A DNA stretch of 7,442 nt from DASPPM01 sp035604475 (GTDB lineage: Bacteria > Pseudomonadota > Alphaproteobacteria > JACZXZ01). Below the pieces are notes generated by a model that had not been told where the DNA came from, searched no databases, and saw only the letters and a program-made list of their open reading frames with translations. The stretch is taken from assembly GCA_035604475.1 (NCBI GenBank), contig DATNIJ010000242.1, positions 1 through 7,442 on the forward strand, given 5' to 3'. The number at the start of each line of letters is the position of its first letter. The stretch's first letter is position 1. The translations under genes were made by a program, and so were the position numbers. Positions 1-5,742 of this stretch are shown in pieces.

Positions 1-21
1 TAGCCGGAGCTGGGTGAGGGG

Positions 22-44
22 GTGATTCCGCGCCATCGGAACAC
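22..44. other. Inverted repeat just past the hemW stop
   Basis: GTG-A-TTCCG, a 6-base loop (CGCCAT), then CGGAACAC form an 8-bp stem with one bulged A. It begins three bases beyond the hemW stop codon. There is no T-run on either side, so it is not a classical intrinsic terminator. It could be a 3'-end stabilising stem-loop of the minus-strand transcript, or chance pairing in GC-rich DNA. Nothing else is recognisable in bases 1-47. Confidence 0.3.
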
Positions 45-47
45 GCT

Positions 48-1256
48 TTAGCCGAGCAGCATCCCCAGCACCGCGTTGAGGCGTTGGCGGCCGGCGGCGG
101 TCGCGCGCAGGCCGCGCGCGTCGAGCAGGAGAAAGCCGCCGCCCGTGAGCTGCGCGAGCCGTTCGCGCTCGAGGGCCGTCTCCAATGCCATGCCGCAGGT
201 TTTGAGGAAGCGCTCGCGGCTCACCCCTTCCGCAAGGCGCAGGCCCATCATCAGCATTTCCTCGCGGCACTCCTCGGGGCTGAGCGCAAGCTGCTGGCGC
301 GTCGCGTGGCCGTCCTGCTCGACGCGCTCGAGCCAGGCCTCGGGTGCTCGGTGCTGGCGTGTGGCCCACTTCTCGCCGGCGATGGTCAAGCGGCCATGGG
401 CACCCGGGCCGACGCCGACGTAATCGCCATAACGCCAATAGGTGAGATTGTGGCGCGACTCCTCGCCTGGCGCCGCGTGGTTCGATATCTCGTAGGCCGG
501 TAGCCCGGCCGCTTCCAGCATCTCCTGGGTCGCTTCGTAGAGTGCCGCCGCATTTTCCTCCTCCGGCATGGCGATATCGCCGCGCGCGTAAGCCTCGGCG
601 AAGGCCGTCGCGGGCTCGATGGTGAGCTGATAAAGCGAGAGATGTCCGCGCGCGTGCGCGAGTGCCGCGGCGAGCTCCTTGCGCCAGGACGCGAGCGTCT
701 GCCCGGGCCGCGCATAGATGAGATCGAAGCTCGTACGCGGAAAATGCAGCACCGCGAGCTCGACGGCGGCTAGCGCCTCGGCCACGGAATGGCGCCGGCC
801 GAGGAAGGCGAGTGCCGTATCGTCGAGTGCCTGCACGCCGAGCGAGAGCCGGTTCACCCCCGCCGCGGCGTAGCCGGCGAAGCGGCCGGCTTCGACGGAG
901 GTCGGATTGGCCTCGAGCGTGATCTCGAGATCGGCGGCTGTGGGCCACAAGGCTTTCACGCGCGCGATGATCGCGGCGACACTCTCGGGTGCCATGAGCG
1001 AGGGTGTGCCGCCGCCGAAGAAGAGACTGGTGACCACGCGCGCACCCGTCTCCGCCGCGTAATGCTCGAGCTCGGCTGTGAGTGCGGCGCTCCAGCGCCC
1101 TTCCTCGATACGCGTGCGCACGTGGCTGTTGAAGTCGCAATAGGGGCATTTCGAGAGGCAGAAGGGCCAATGGACGTAGACCCCGAAACCCGCCGCGTCG
1201 CGCGCGGGAGCCCCTACCCCGCGCGTCTCCGCCACGCTTTGCGCGACCGCACTCAC
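48..1256 (-). CDS. hemW: HemW, radical SAM heme chaperone (formerly HemN-like protein)
   Basis: A 402-residue protein of the HemN/HemW branch of the radical SAM superfamily. HemW is known to bind heme and deliver it to respiratory enzymes. It lacks the coproporphyrinogen III dehydrogenase activity of true HemN. The cluster motif is visible as C33-x3-C37-x2-C40 followed by x-F42. The Phe in place of a fourth Cys is the usual mark of HemW against HemN (CX3CX2CXC). Other family motifs are VYVHWPFC (26-33), the SAM-binding glycine stretch FFGGGTPS (79-86), EANP (115-118), SLGVQAL (138-144) and HNLTYWRYGDYVGVGPGAHG (269-288). The C-terminal HemN_C-type winged helix spans about 325-395. The start is GTG at 1256. 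It overlaps the rdgB stop as GTGA, so translation is probably coupled. The first ~22 residues are Ala-rich and a shorter N-terminus is possible. The stop is TAA at 48-50. Confidence 0.95.
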   Translation of the reverse strand: MSAVAQSVAETRGVGAPARDAAGFGVYVHWPFCLSKCPYCDFNSHVRTRIEEGRWSAALTAELEHYAAETGARVVTSLFFGGGTPSLMAPESVAAIIARVKALWPTAADLEITLEANPTSVEAGRFAGYAAAGVNRLSLGVQALDDTALAFLGRRHSVAEALAAVELAVLHFPRTSFDLIYARPGQTLASWRKELAAALAHARGHLSLYQLTIEPATAFAEAYARGDIAMPEEENAAALYEATQEMLEAAGLPAYEISNHAAPGEESRHNLTYWRYGDYVGVGPGAHGRLTIAGEKWATRQHRAPEAWLERVEQDGHATRQQLALSPEECREEMLMMGLRLAEGVSRERFLKTCGMALETALERERLAQLTGGGFLLLDARGLRATAAGRQRLNAVLGMLLG

Positions 1257-1852
1257 GGCGCGAAACAGGCGGCGATCAACTTGCGGAAGGCGTCCGCCCG
1301 GTGGCTGATCGCGAGCTTGGCGGCGGGTTCCATCTCGCCATAGGTCACCTGGTAGCCCGTCGGTTGGAAGATGGGATCGTAGCCGAAGCCCTTTTGGCCG
1401 CGCGGGGGAAAGACGAGCTCGCCGTCGGCGCGGCCCTCGAAGCTCTCAACATGGCCATCGGGCCATGCCAGGCTGAGCGCGCACACGAAATAGGCGCGGC
1501 GGTCATCCTTGCCGCGCATCGCCTTCTCCACGCGCGTGATCGCCTTGGCGAAGTCGCGCGTGCGCCCGGCCCAGCGCGCCGAATTGATCCCAGGTGCTCC
1601 GTCGAGTGCGGGAATGACGAGGCCGGAATCGTCCGCGAGCGCCGGGAGCTGGCTCGCGCGCGCGGCGGCCACGGCCTTGAGCTCGGCGTTCGCGACGAAG
1701 GTGGCACCGCTCTCCTTGGGCTCCTTGAGGCCGATGCCGCCGGCCGCACTCGCCTCGACGTCATAGGGCCCCAACAGCTCGGCGATCTCGCGCGCCTTGC
1801 CGGGATTGTGGCTGGCGATGACCAGCTTGCCGCCGGAGAACCGTCTCGACAT
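1253..1852 (-). CDS. rdgB: RdgB/HAM1 family dITP/XTP pyrophosphatase
   Basis: A 199-residue protein of the Ham1/RdgB family. These enzymes hydrolyse the deaminated purine nucleotides ITP, dITP and XTP to monophosphates plus pyrophosphate, keeping them out of DNA and RNA. Family motifs are the substrate loop ASHNPGK (13-19), ADDSGL with the catalytic acidic pair D74/D75 (73-78), GAPGINSARWAG (85-96), GFGYDPIF (155-162) and SHRADAF (183-189). Length is normal for the family. The ATG at 1852 is chosen because residues 9-19 are the canonical N-terminal strand and loop, and a GGAG lies at 1859-1862, six bases upstream. The frame is open much further upstream, but that stretch is antisense-frame shadow of rph. 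The stop overlaps the hemW GTG by four bases. The gene lies 35 bp downstream of rph, consistent with an operon. Confidence 0.96.
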   Translation of the reverse strand: MSRRFSGGKLVIASHNPGKAREIAELLGPYDVEASAAGGIGLKEPKESGATFVANAELKAVAAARASQLPALADDSGLVIPALDGAPGINSARWAGRTRDFAKAITRVEKAMRGKDDRRAYFVCALSLAWPDGHVESFEGRADGELVFPPRGQKGFGYDPIFQPTGYQVTYGEMEPAAKLAISHRADAFRKLIAACFAP

Positions 1853-1887
1853 GGGCAGCTCCGAATGGTCTTTGCGGTGCGGGAAGC

Positions 1888-2607
1888 TCAGGCGAGCCCG
1901 AGCACCTCGCGCTGGCGTTGCGCGAGCTCGGCAATGCCCTTCTCGGCAAGTGCGAGGAGTGCGGCGAAGGCCTTTCCCTCGAACGGGTGCTTCTCGGCCG
2001 TCGCCTGGATCTCGACGATGCGTCCGCCTGCGGTCAGCACGAAGTTGGCGTCCGCCTCGGCGTTGCTGTCCTCGACATAATCGAGATCGAGAACCGGAGT
2101 TCCCTCGAAGATGCCGCAGGACACGGCCGCCACCTGGTCCCTGATCGGCACCTGATCGAGAAGCCCGACCTTGATCAAATGCTGGAAGGCGAGGTGGAGG
2201 GCCACGTAGCTCCCCGTAATAGCGGCCGTGCGGGTGCCGCCGTCGGCCTGCAGCACGTCGCAGTCGATCCTGATCGAGCGCTCGCCGAAGCCGGCAAGAT
2301 CGCTCACCGCGCGCAGCGCCCGGCCGATGAGGCGCTGGATTTCCATGGTGCGCCCGCTCTGCCGGCCGCGCGCCGCCTCGCGGTCGGTGCGCGTGCCGGT
2401 CGAGCGCGGCAGCATGCCGTATTCGGCGGTCACCCAGCCGGTGCCGCTGTTCCTCAGGTGCGGGGGGACGCGCTCCTCGATGGAGGCGGTGCACAGCACG
2501 TGGGTGTCGCCGAAGCGGGCGAGGCAGGAGCCCTCGGCATATTTGTTGAAGCGCGGCTCGAGGCTGATCGCGCGAAGCTGATCGGGGGAGCGGCCGGAGG
2601 GTCGCAT
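1888..2607 (-). CDS. rph: RNase PH (tRNA 3'-end phosphorolytic exoribonuclease)
   Basis: A 239-residue protein, almost exactly the usual RNase PH length. RNase PH uses inorganic phosphate to remove nucleotides 3' of the CCA end of tRNA precursors and acts as a hexameric ring. Visible marks are the N-terminal RPSGRSPDQLR (2-12), GDTHVLCTASIEE (33-45), TAEYGMLPRST (60-70) and GRQSGRTMEIQRLIGRALR (81-99) with the phosphate-binding Arg at 86. Further marks are ADGGTRTAAITG (121-132) and LDLDYVEDSNAEAD (173-186) with acidic residues D180 and D186, expected at the metal/active site. No key residue is missing, unlike the frameshifted rph of E. coli K-12. The start is ATG at 2607 with AGGA at 2615-2618, seven bases upstream. 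It is the first gene of the leftward unit and divergent from hrcA, a very common alphaproteobacterial arrangement. Confidence 0.97.
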   Translation of the reverse strand: MRPSGRSPDQLRAISLEPRFNKYAEGSCLARFGDTHVLCTASIEERVPPHLRNSGTGWVTAEYGMLPRSTGTRTDREAARGRQSGRTMEIQRLIGRALRAVSDLAGFGERSIRIDCDVLQADGGTRTAAITGSYVALHLAFQHLIKVGLLDQVPIRDQVAAVSCGIFEGTPVLDLDYVEDSNAEADANFVLTAGGRIVEIQATAEKHPFEGKAFAALLALAEKGIAELAQRQREVLGLA

Positions 2608-2641
2608 GGACGGTTCCTGGATAGAGGGAAAAGGGCCGCTT

Positions 2642-2671
2642 AACCTATCTTCGCGCGGCGGGCCCTGTCCA
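2642..2671 (-). promoter_or_regulatory. Candidate housekeeping promoter for rph-rdgB-hemW
   Basis: Read on the minus strand, TGGACA (2671-2666, 5 of 6 to TTGACA) is followed after 18 bases by TAGGTT (2647-2642, 3 of 6 to TATAAT). Initiation would fall near 2635, giving a leader of about 28 nt that contains the rph Shine-Dalgarno. The -10 match is weak and the assignment is a motif inference only. Confidence 0.35.
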
Positions 2672-2699
2672 CCGGCTCGGCGGGCGCGCGGACGGGGCC
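2661..2699. repeat. Interrupted inverted repeat in the rph/hrcA divergent promoter region
   Basis: GGCCCTGTCC (2661-2670) and GGACGGGGCC (2690-2699) are complementary over 10 bases with a single T-G wobble, separated by 19 bases. The left arm overlaps the proposed rph -35 box, and the right arm ends three bases before the proposed hrcA -35 box. Its sequence and its 10-19-10 geometry do not match CIRCE (TTAGCACTC-N9-GAGTGCTAA). It could be an operator or incidental GC-rich symmetry. Confidence 0.4.
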
Positions 2700-2702
2700 A
2701 AG

Positions 2703-2731
2703 TTGACGCTTCCTAGGGGGCTCACTACATT
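2703..2731 (+). promoter_or_regulatory. Candidate sigma-70-type promoter for hrcA-grpE
   Basis: TTGACG (2703-2708, 5 of 6) is followed after exactly 17 bases by TACATT (2726-2731, 4 of 6). The TTGACGC around the -35 also fits the alphaproteobacterial housekeeping -35. No CTTGAAA/CCCCATNT heat-shock pair was seen here. Initiation would be near 2738, leaving a leader of about 80-110 nt to the likely hrcA start. Confidence 0.5.
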
Positions 2732-2820
2732 CCAGGCCAATGTTTATCGGGCCTTCGGCCGGCGCCCTCGATGGCGCTGCCCGCGAAAGGCGCCGCGCGA
2801 GCGCGGCGGCACAGCGAGAG

Positions 2821-3873
2821 ATGCAGACGACCCAGAGCACGGAGATACCCTTGAACGAGCGCGCGCGCGAGATCCTCCGCCGCATCATCGACGGCTATCT
2901 CGAGACCGGCGAGCCGGTCGGCTCGCGCACCATCTCGCGCCAGAAGGGCATCGCGCTGTCGCCGGCAACGATCCGCAACGTTATGGCGGACCTCGAGGAA
3001 TCGGGCCTGCTCTACGCGCCGCACACCTCGGCGGGGCGCCTGCCGACCGAGGCCGGCTTGAGGCTCTTCGTGCACGGCCTCTTGGAGATCGGCGGGCTCG
3101 GCGAGGAGGAGCGCCGCCGCATCGAGAGCCAATGCAAGGCGGCCGGGCGCAGCCTGGCCCAGGCGCTCGAGGAGGCGACCGAGACGCTCTCGGGTCTCTC
3201 CCATTGCGCCGGCCTCGTCGTGGCCCCCAAGGCGGAAAGTCCGCTCAAGCACATCGAGTTCGTCAACCTCGGCCATGGCCGCGCGCTCGTCGTGCTGGTG
3301 AGCGAGGACGGCATGGTCGAGAACCGCATCATCGATCTTCCCGCCGGCTTGCCGCCCTCGGCCCTCGTGCAGGCGGGCAACTATGTCAACGCCAAGCTCG
3401 CCGGCCGCACCCTCGAGGAGGCGCGCAAGCTGGTGCTTGGCGAGCTCGAGGCGCGCCGCGCCGAGCTCGACGAGCTCACCCGCAAGGTGGTCGAGGCCGG
3501 ACTAGCCGTGCCCGCGGGCGAGGGCTCCGCTGGCGTGCTCATCGTGCGCGGCCAGTCGAACCTGCTCGGCGACGTGCGCGCGGTCGAGGATCTGGAGCGC
3601 ATCCGCGAGCTCTTCGCCATTCTCGAGACCAAGGAGAGCCTGCTGCGCCTCATCGAGTCCGCCGGCACGGCCGAGGGCGTCCAGATCTTCATCGGCGCCG
3701 AGAACAATCTTTTTGCCCACGCGGGCTGCTCGATGATCATCGCGCCCTTCGGCAACAGCCGCGAGAAGATCGTGGGCGCCATCGGCGTGATCGGCCCGAC
3801 CCGCCTCAACTACGCTCGCATCATCCCCATGGTCGATTATACCGCCAAGGTGATCGGGCGCATGCTCGGATGA
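2821..3873 (+). CDS. hrcA: HrcA heat-inducible transcription repressor
   Basis: HrcA binds CIRCE operators and represses chaperone operons, typically groESL; GroEL activity keeps it functional. From ATG 2821 the protein has 350 residues, within the family range. The N-terminal winged helix (about 11-80) includes LNERAREILRRIIDGYLETG (11-30), EPVGSRTIS (31-39), the recognition-helix region SPATIRNVMADLEESGLL (47-64) and HTSAGRLPTEAGLR (68-81). The GAF-like dimerisation domain follows. The C-terminus carries the family ending around IIAPFGNS and IGVIGPTRLNYARIIPMVDY (321-340). The start is uncertain. ATG 2740 would add 27 Ala/Arg-rich residues and would lie almost at the proposed transcription start. 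ATG 2821 has only a purine-rich GCGAGAG upstream. TTG 2851 (340 residues, starting at LNER) has GGAG at 2841-2844 with a six-base spacer. The gene is followed by grpE after 32 bp. Confidence 0.94.
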   Translation: MQTTQSTEIPLNERAREILRRIIDGYLETGEPVGSRTISRQKGIALSPATIRNVMADLEESGLLYAPHTSAGRLPTEAGLRLFVHGLLEIGGLGEEERRRIESQCKAAGRSLAQALEEATETLSGLSHCAGLVVAPKAESPLKHIEFVNLGHGRALVVLVSEDGMVENRIIDLPAGLPPSALVQAGNYVNAKLAGRTLEEARKLVLGELEARRAELDELTRKVVEAGLAVPAGEGSAGVLIVRGQSNLLGDVRAVEDLERIRELFAILETKESLLRLIESAGTAEGVQIFIGAENNLFAHAGCSMIIAPFGNSREKIVGAIGVIGPTRLNYARIIPMVDYTAKVIGRMLG

Positions 3874-3905
3874 GCGACGGATAGAACGTTCAAGGAAAAG
3901 TAGCC

Positions 3906-4568
3906 ATGGCGGAATCGAAGGAGTGGCCGCAAGACGAGGAGGGCAAAGAGCCCGCGGCGGACGCGGCGGCGGAGGTGCCGCCCGAAGCTGCGGCCGAGGA
4001 GGCTGGCGCGGCGGCGGCGAAATCGCCGGCCGAGCAGATCGCCTACCTCGAGGCCAAGTGCGCCGAGCTCAAGGACCAGCTCCTGCGCGCCCTTGCCGAG
4101 GCGGAGAACACGCGGCGGCGCACCCGCAGGGAGATCGAGGACACGGCCAAATACGGCGTCGCCAATCTCGCCAAGGATCTGCTTGCGGCCCCCGACAATC
4201 TGCGCCGGGCGCTCGATGCCATTCCGGCGGAGGGGCGCCAGGGCGACGAGCTGCTCGATCGGCTCGCGGCGGGCGTGGAGCTCGTCGAGCGCGAAATCCA
4301 CGCCATTTTCGAGCGCCACGGCATCAAGCGGATCGACCCGCTCGGCCAGCCCTTCGACCACAACTTCCACCAGGCGCTCTTCGAGGTGGCCACGGCAGAA
4401 GAGCTCCCCGGCACGATCGTCCAAGTGCTGGCACCCGGCTATGTCATCCACGACCGCCTCTTGCGCCCCGCCCTGGTCGGCGTGGCCAAAGCGCCTCCGG
4501 TCGAGGCCGCGGCCGAGGATGCCGAGACGCGCGCCGAGACGACGCCATGGGGTAAGGCACAAGAGTGA
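3906..4568 (+). CDS. grpE: GrpE, nucleotide exchange factor of DnaK
   Basis: A 220-residue GrpE. The dimeric protein releases ADP from DnaK and also acts as a thermosensor in known systems. Residues 1-42 are acidic and rich in Ala, Glu and Pro, probably disordered. A long coiled-coil dimerisation helix runs from about 43 to 105 (beginning AEQIAYLEAKCAELKDQLL), followed by the four-helix-bundle part (106-140). The beta-wing domain that contacts DnaK spans about 145-196 and carries FDHNFHQALFEV (150-161), LPGTIVQVLAPGY (167-179) and HDRLLRPALVGVAKAP (182-197). The ATG start is supported by AAGGA at 3892-3896, nine bases upstream. The gene is probably cotranscribed with hrcA. Its partner dnaK lies about 1.3 kb downstream in the same direction, separated by a gene on the other strand. 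A Cys at residue 52 lies within the coiled coil. No obvious intrinsic terminator follows in the 68 bp to the next gene. Confidence 0.97.
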   Translation: MAESKEWPQDEEGKEPAADAAAEVPPEAAAEEAGAAAAKSPAEQIAYLEAKCAELKDQLLRALAEAENTRRRTRREIEDTAKYGVANLAKDLLAAPDNLRRALDAIPAEGRQGDELLDRLAAGVELVEREIHAIFERHGIKRIDPLGQPFDHNFHQALFEVATAEELPGTIVQVLAPGYVIHDRLLRPALVGVAKAPPVEAAAEDAETRAETTPWGKAQE

Positions 4569-4636
4569 TCGCGTGCTGCTTGAGGGCACTCGTCGCGGAG
4601 CCGGTTGAGGCGCATGAGAGGGGCGGCGAGCTTTAC

Positions 4637-5524
4637 TTACCCGCAGGCGGGAGGCGAGAGAAACTCCCCTGCCGGATCGTGCGCTTGATGGCGCCGGCGC
4701 GCGCGGCTGCGCGTGGCGACCGCATAGCAGTAGACGCAGCCGTGCGGGCAGCTGTCGTAGTCGCCGATGTCGCGGCTCTCGGCGCAGAGGCAGCCCGGCC
4801 GATTGCCCTTGGTCGGGGCTTCGATCTCGTGTCCCGCCACGGCCGAGAGGCGCTCGGCATCGATGCAGCGCGCCTCGCCCACGCCCTCGCCCTTGAGCTG
4901 CGGCTGGGCGCATAGCGAGAGGCGCATGCCGTGCTCTCTCGCTCGGGCTGCCAGCTCGCGCGCGAGCGCACGCTTCGCGTCATCATCCGGATCGTGCCAG
5001 GCGAAGCGGAAGCCGCTTGCGGAGCGATCCAGGTTGCGCCGGGTCTTGCGGTAAATCTGCGCGAACGAGATCACCACCTCGTCGACGGCGCCGGCGAGGC
5101 CTTGCGCGAGCTCGGCGAAATTGGCGGAATGCCATTCGAGCGGGGTCAAGGAGGTGGCGAGGATCGGATCGTAGCGCCACACCACCCTCTTGGCGCCGAA
5201 CTCCCGCGCCAGGGTCTGCGCGAGCTCGATCGAGCGGTGCCTCTCGATCACCGAGCTCTCGAGCGCGCGGGGATAGCCGGTGATGGTGAGCTGCAGGATG
5301 AAGGGAAAGCCGCGCCGGCGGAGCTCGGAGAGTGCCTCCCCGAACGGCCCCGGATTGCGTGTCCAGAACACGAAGCCATCGACGGCACCCCGCGTGAGCG
5401 GCACCTCATAGACCTGCCCTCCGTAAGGGTTGACCATGCGGCAAAAGCCGGCCTCCAGCCGGGCCATGAACCAGCGGCCGTAAAACGCCGGGATGTCGGT
5501 CTTGTAGCTTGCCGAGATGATCAT
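4637..5524 (-). CDS. DUF1848 family protein with radical-SAM-like C-terminal cysteine cluster
   Basis: A 295-residue protein recognised as DUF1848, a family with no assigned function that I know of. Visible family marks are IISASYKTDIPAFYGRWF (2-19), VFWTRNPGPF (52-61), the TITGYPRALE stretch, the RVVWRYDPIL stretch, VISFAQIYRK, and a cysteine-rich end. Cysteines at 205, 220, 245 and 247 precede CPHGCVYCYA, which places C259-x3-C263-x2-C266. This is the spacing of radical SAM [4Fe-4S] ligands, but near the C-terminus rather than the N-terminus. An Fe-S enzyme is therefore a reasonable inference, with substrate unknown. The ATG at 5524 is chosen because family homology begins there. No Shine-Dalgarno precedes it (CCTCCCCAAG on the sense strand). 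The frame stays open 80 codons further upstream, but that stretch is Pro/Arg-rich and lies under the dnaK promoter. The gene is convergent with grpE and divergent from dnaK. The last residues, SPPACG, coincide with a GC palindrome. Confidence 0.88.
   Translation of the reverse strand: MIISASYKTDIPAFYGRWFMARLEAGFCRMVNPYGGQVYEVPLTRGAVDGFVFWTRNPGPFGEALSELRRRGFPFILQLTITGYPRALESSVIERHRSIELAQTLAREFGAKRVVWRYDPILATSLTPLEWHSANFAELAQGLAGAVDEVVISFAQIYRKTRRNLDRSASGFRFAWHDPDDDAKRALARELAARAREHGMRLSLCAQPQLKGEGVGEARCIDAERLSAVAGHEIEAPTKGNRPGCLCAESRDIGDYDSCPHGCVYCYAVATRSRARRRHQAHDPAGEFLSPPACG
4643..4672. repeat. Hairpin-forming repeat at the 3' end of the DUF1848 gene
   Basis: GCAGG-CG-GGAG, a 10-base loop, then CTCC-CCTGC forms a 9-bp stem with a two-base bulge. 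An overlapping CCCG-CAGG-CGGG (4640-4651) gives an alternative small hairpin. It lies inside the last 12 codons of the minus-strand gene, in the convergent grpE/DUF1848 end region. Neither strand has a U-tract next to it. It could be a short dispersed palindromic element or a weak bidirectional transcription-end structure. Confidence 0.3.
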
Positions 5525-5628
5525 CTTGGGGAGGATATAGCGCTTGCGCACGAGCCCGGCGAGGCTTTGTCCCGGAAGGGAGGCCGCCGTGGCTGAGCAC
5601 GGCCTCCGGGCTGGCGTAGGCGGCCGGC

Positions 5629-5640
5629 CCCGACGTCGGG
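5629..5640. repeat. Perfect 12-bp palindrome upstream of dnaK and DUF1848
   Basis: CCCGACGTCGGG is perfectly self-complementary and is directly abutted on its left by GGCCGGCC (5622-5629, sharing one base). It lies about 105 bp upstream of the DUF1848 ATG and 73 bp before the dnaK -35 box. A dimeric regulator site is possible; no known operator is recognised. Confidence 0.35.
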
Positions 5641-5648
5641 CGGGGAAG

Positions 5649-5684
5649 GGCCGGCGGGGGGCGGTTGCGGCCCCCCGCCAGGCC
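5649..5684. repeat. Strong GC-rich inverted repeat (stem-loop)
   Basis: GGCGGGGGGC (5653-5662) pairs perfectly with GCCCCCCGCC (5670-5679) across the 7-base loop GGTTGCG. Beyond a bulged A at 5680 the stem continues as GGCC (5649-5652) with GGCC (5681-5684), giving 14 bp in total. There is no T-run on either strand. It lies 29 bp upstream of the dnaK -35, so it would not be in the dnaK mRNA. It could be transcribed in the DUF1848 leader if that promoter lies further upstream. Confidence 0.6.
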
Positions 5685-5713
5685 GGCTGCCGCAGGATTC
5701 CGCCCCTCCCCGG

Positions 5714-5742
5714 CTTGTAGCGCCGCTTTCCCCTCCCCATAT
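5714..5742 (+). promoter_or_regulatory. Sigma-32 (RpoH) type heat-shock promoter of dnaK
   Basis: CTTGTAG (5714-5720, 5 of 7 to CTTGAAA) is followed after 14 bases by CCCCATAT (5735-5742), a full match to the sigma-32 -10 consensus CCCCATNT. Counted the alphaproteobacterial way, CTTG is 18 bases from CCCATAT (6 of 7 to CYTATNT, counting the unspecified position). Initiation is expected near 5748-5750, giving a leader of about 105 nt before the dnaK ATG. Match quality and position directly upstream of dnaK make this the best-supported promoter in the window. Confidence 0.8.

Noticed and set aside
1..36. Start of another minus-strand gene at ATG 36 running off the left edge
   Set aside because: Only 12 codons are visible, with no Shine-Dalgarno and no recognisable similarity, and the ATG lies inside the loop of the 22-44 inverted repeat.
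1853..2494. Extension of the rdgB frame through rph, suggesting a 413-residue fusion
   Set aside because: The extension is an out-of-frame reading of rph. rdgB has its own ATG and Shine-Dalgarno at 1852-1862.
2703..3884. A 393-codon plus-strand frame overlapping hrcA
   Set aside because: It is a +1/-1 shadow of hrcA, Arg/Pro/Gly-rich, while the hrcA frame carries all family motifs.
4586..4592. GCACTC sequences (also near 1746) as CIRCE half-sites
   Set aside because: No GAGTGC partner at the required nine-base spacing, and both are away from promoters.
4569..4636. Possible terminator between grpE and the DUF1848 gene
   Set aside because: No stable stem followed by a T-run on either strand in these 68 bases.
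3837..4913. A 358-codon minus-strand frame across grpE and the DUF1848 3' end
   Set aside because: It is antisense to clearly real grpE and overlaps DUF1848 in another frame. The composition is that of a GC-rich shadow.
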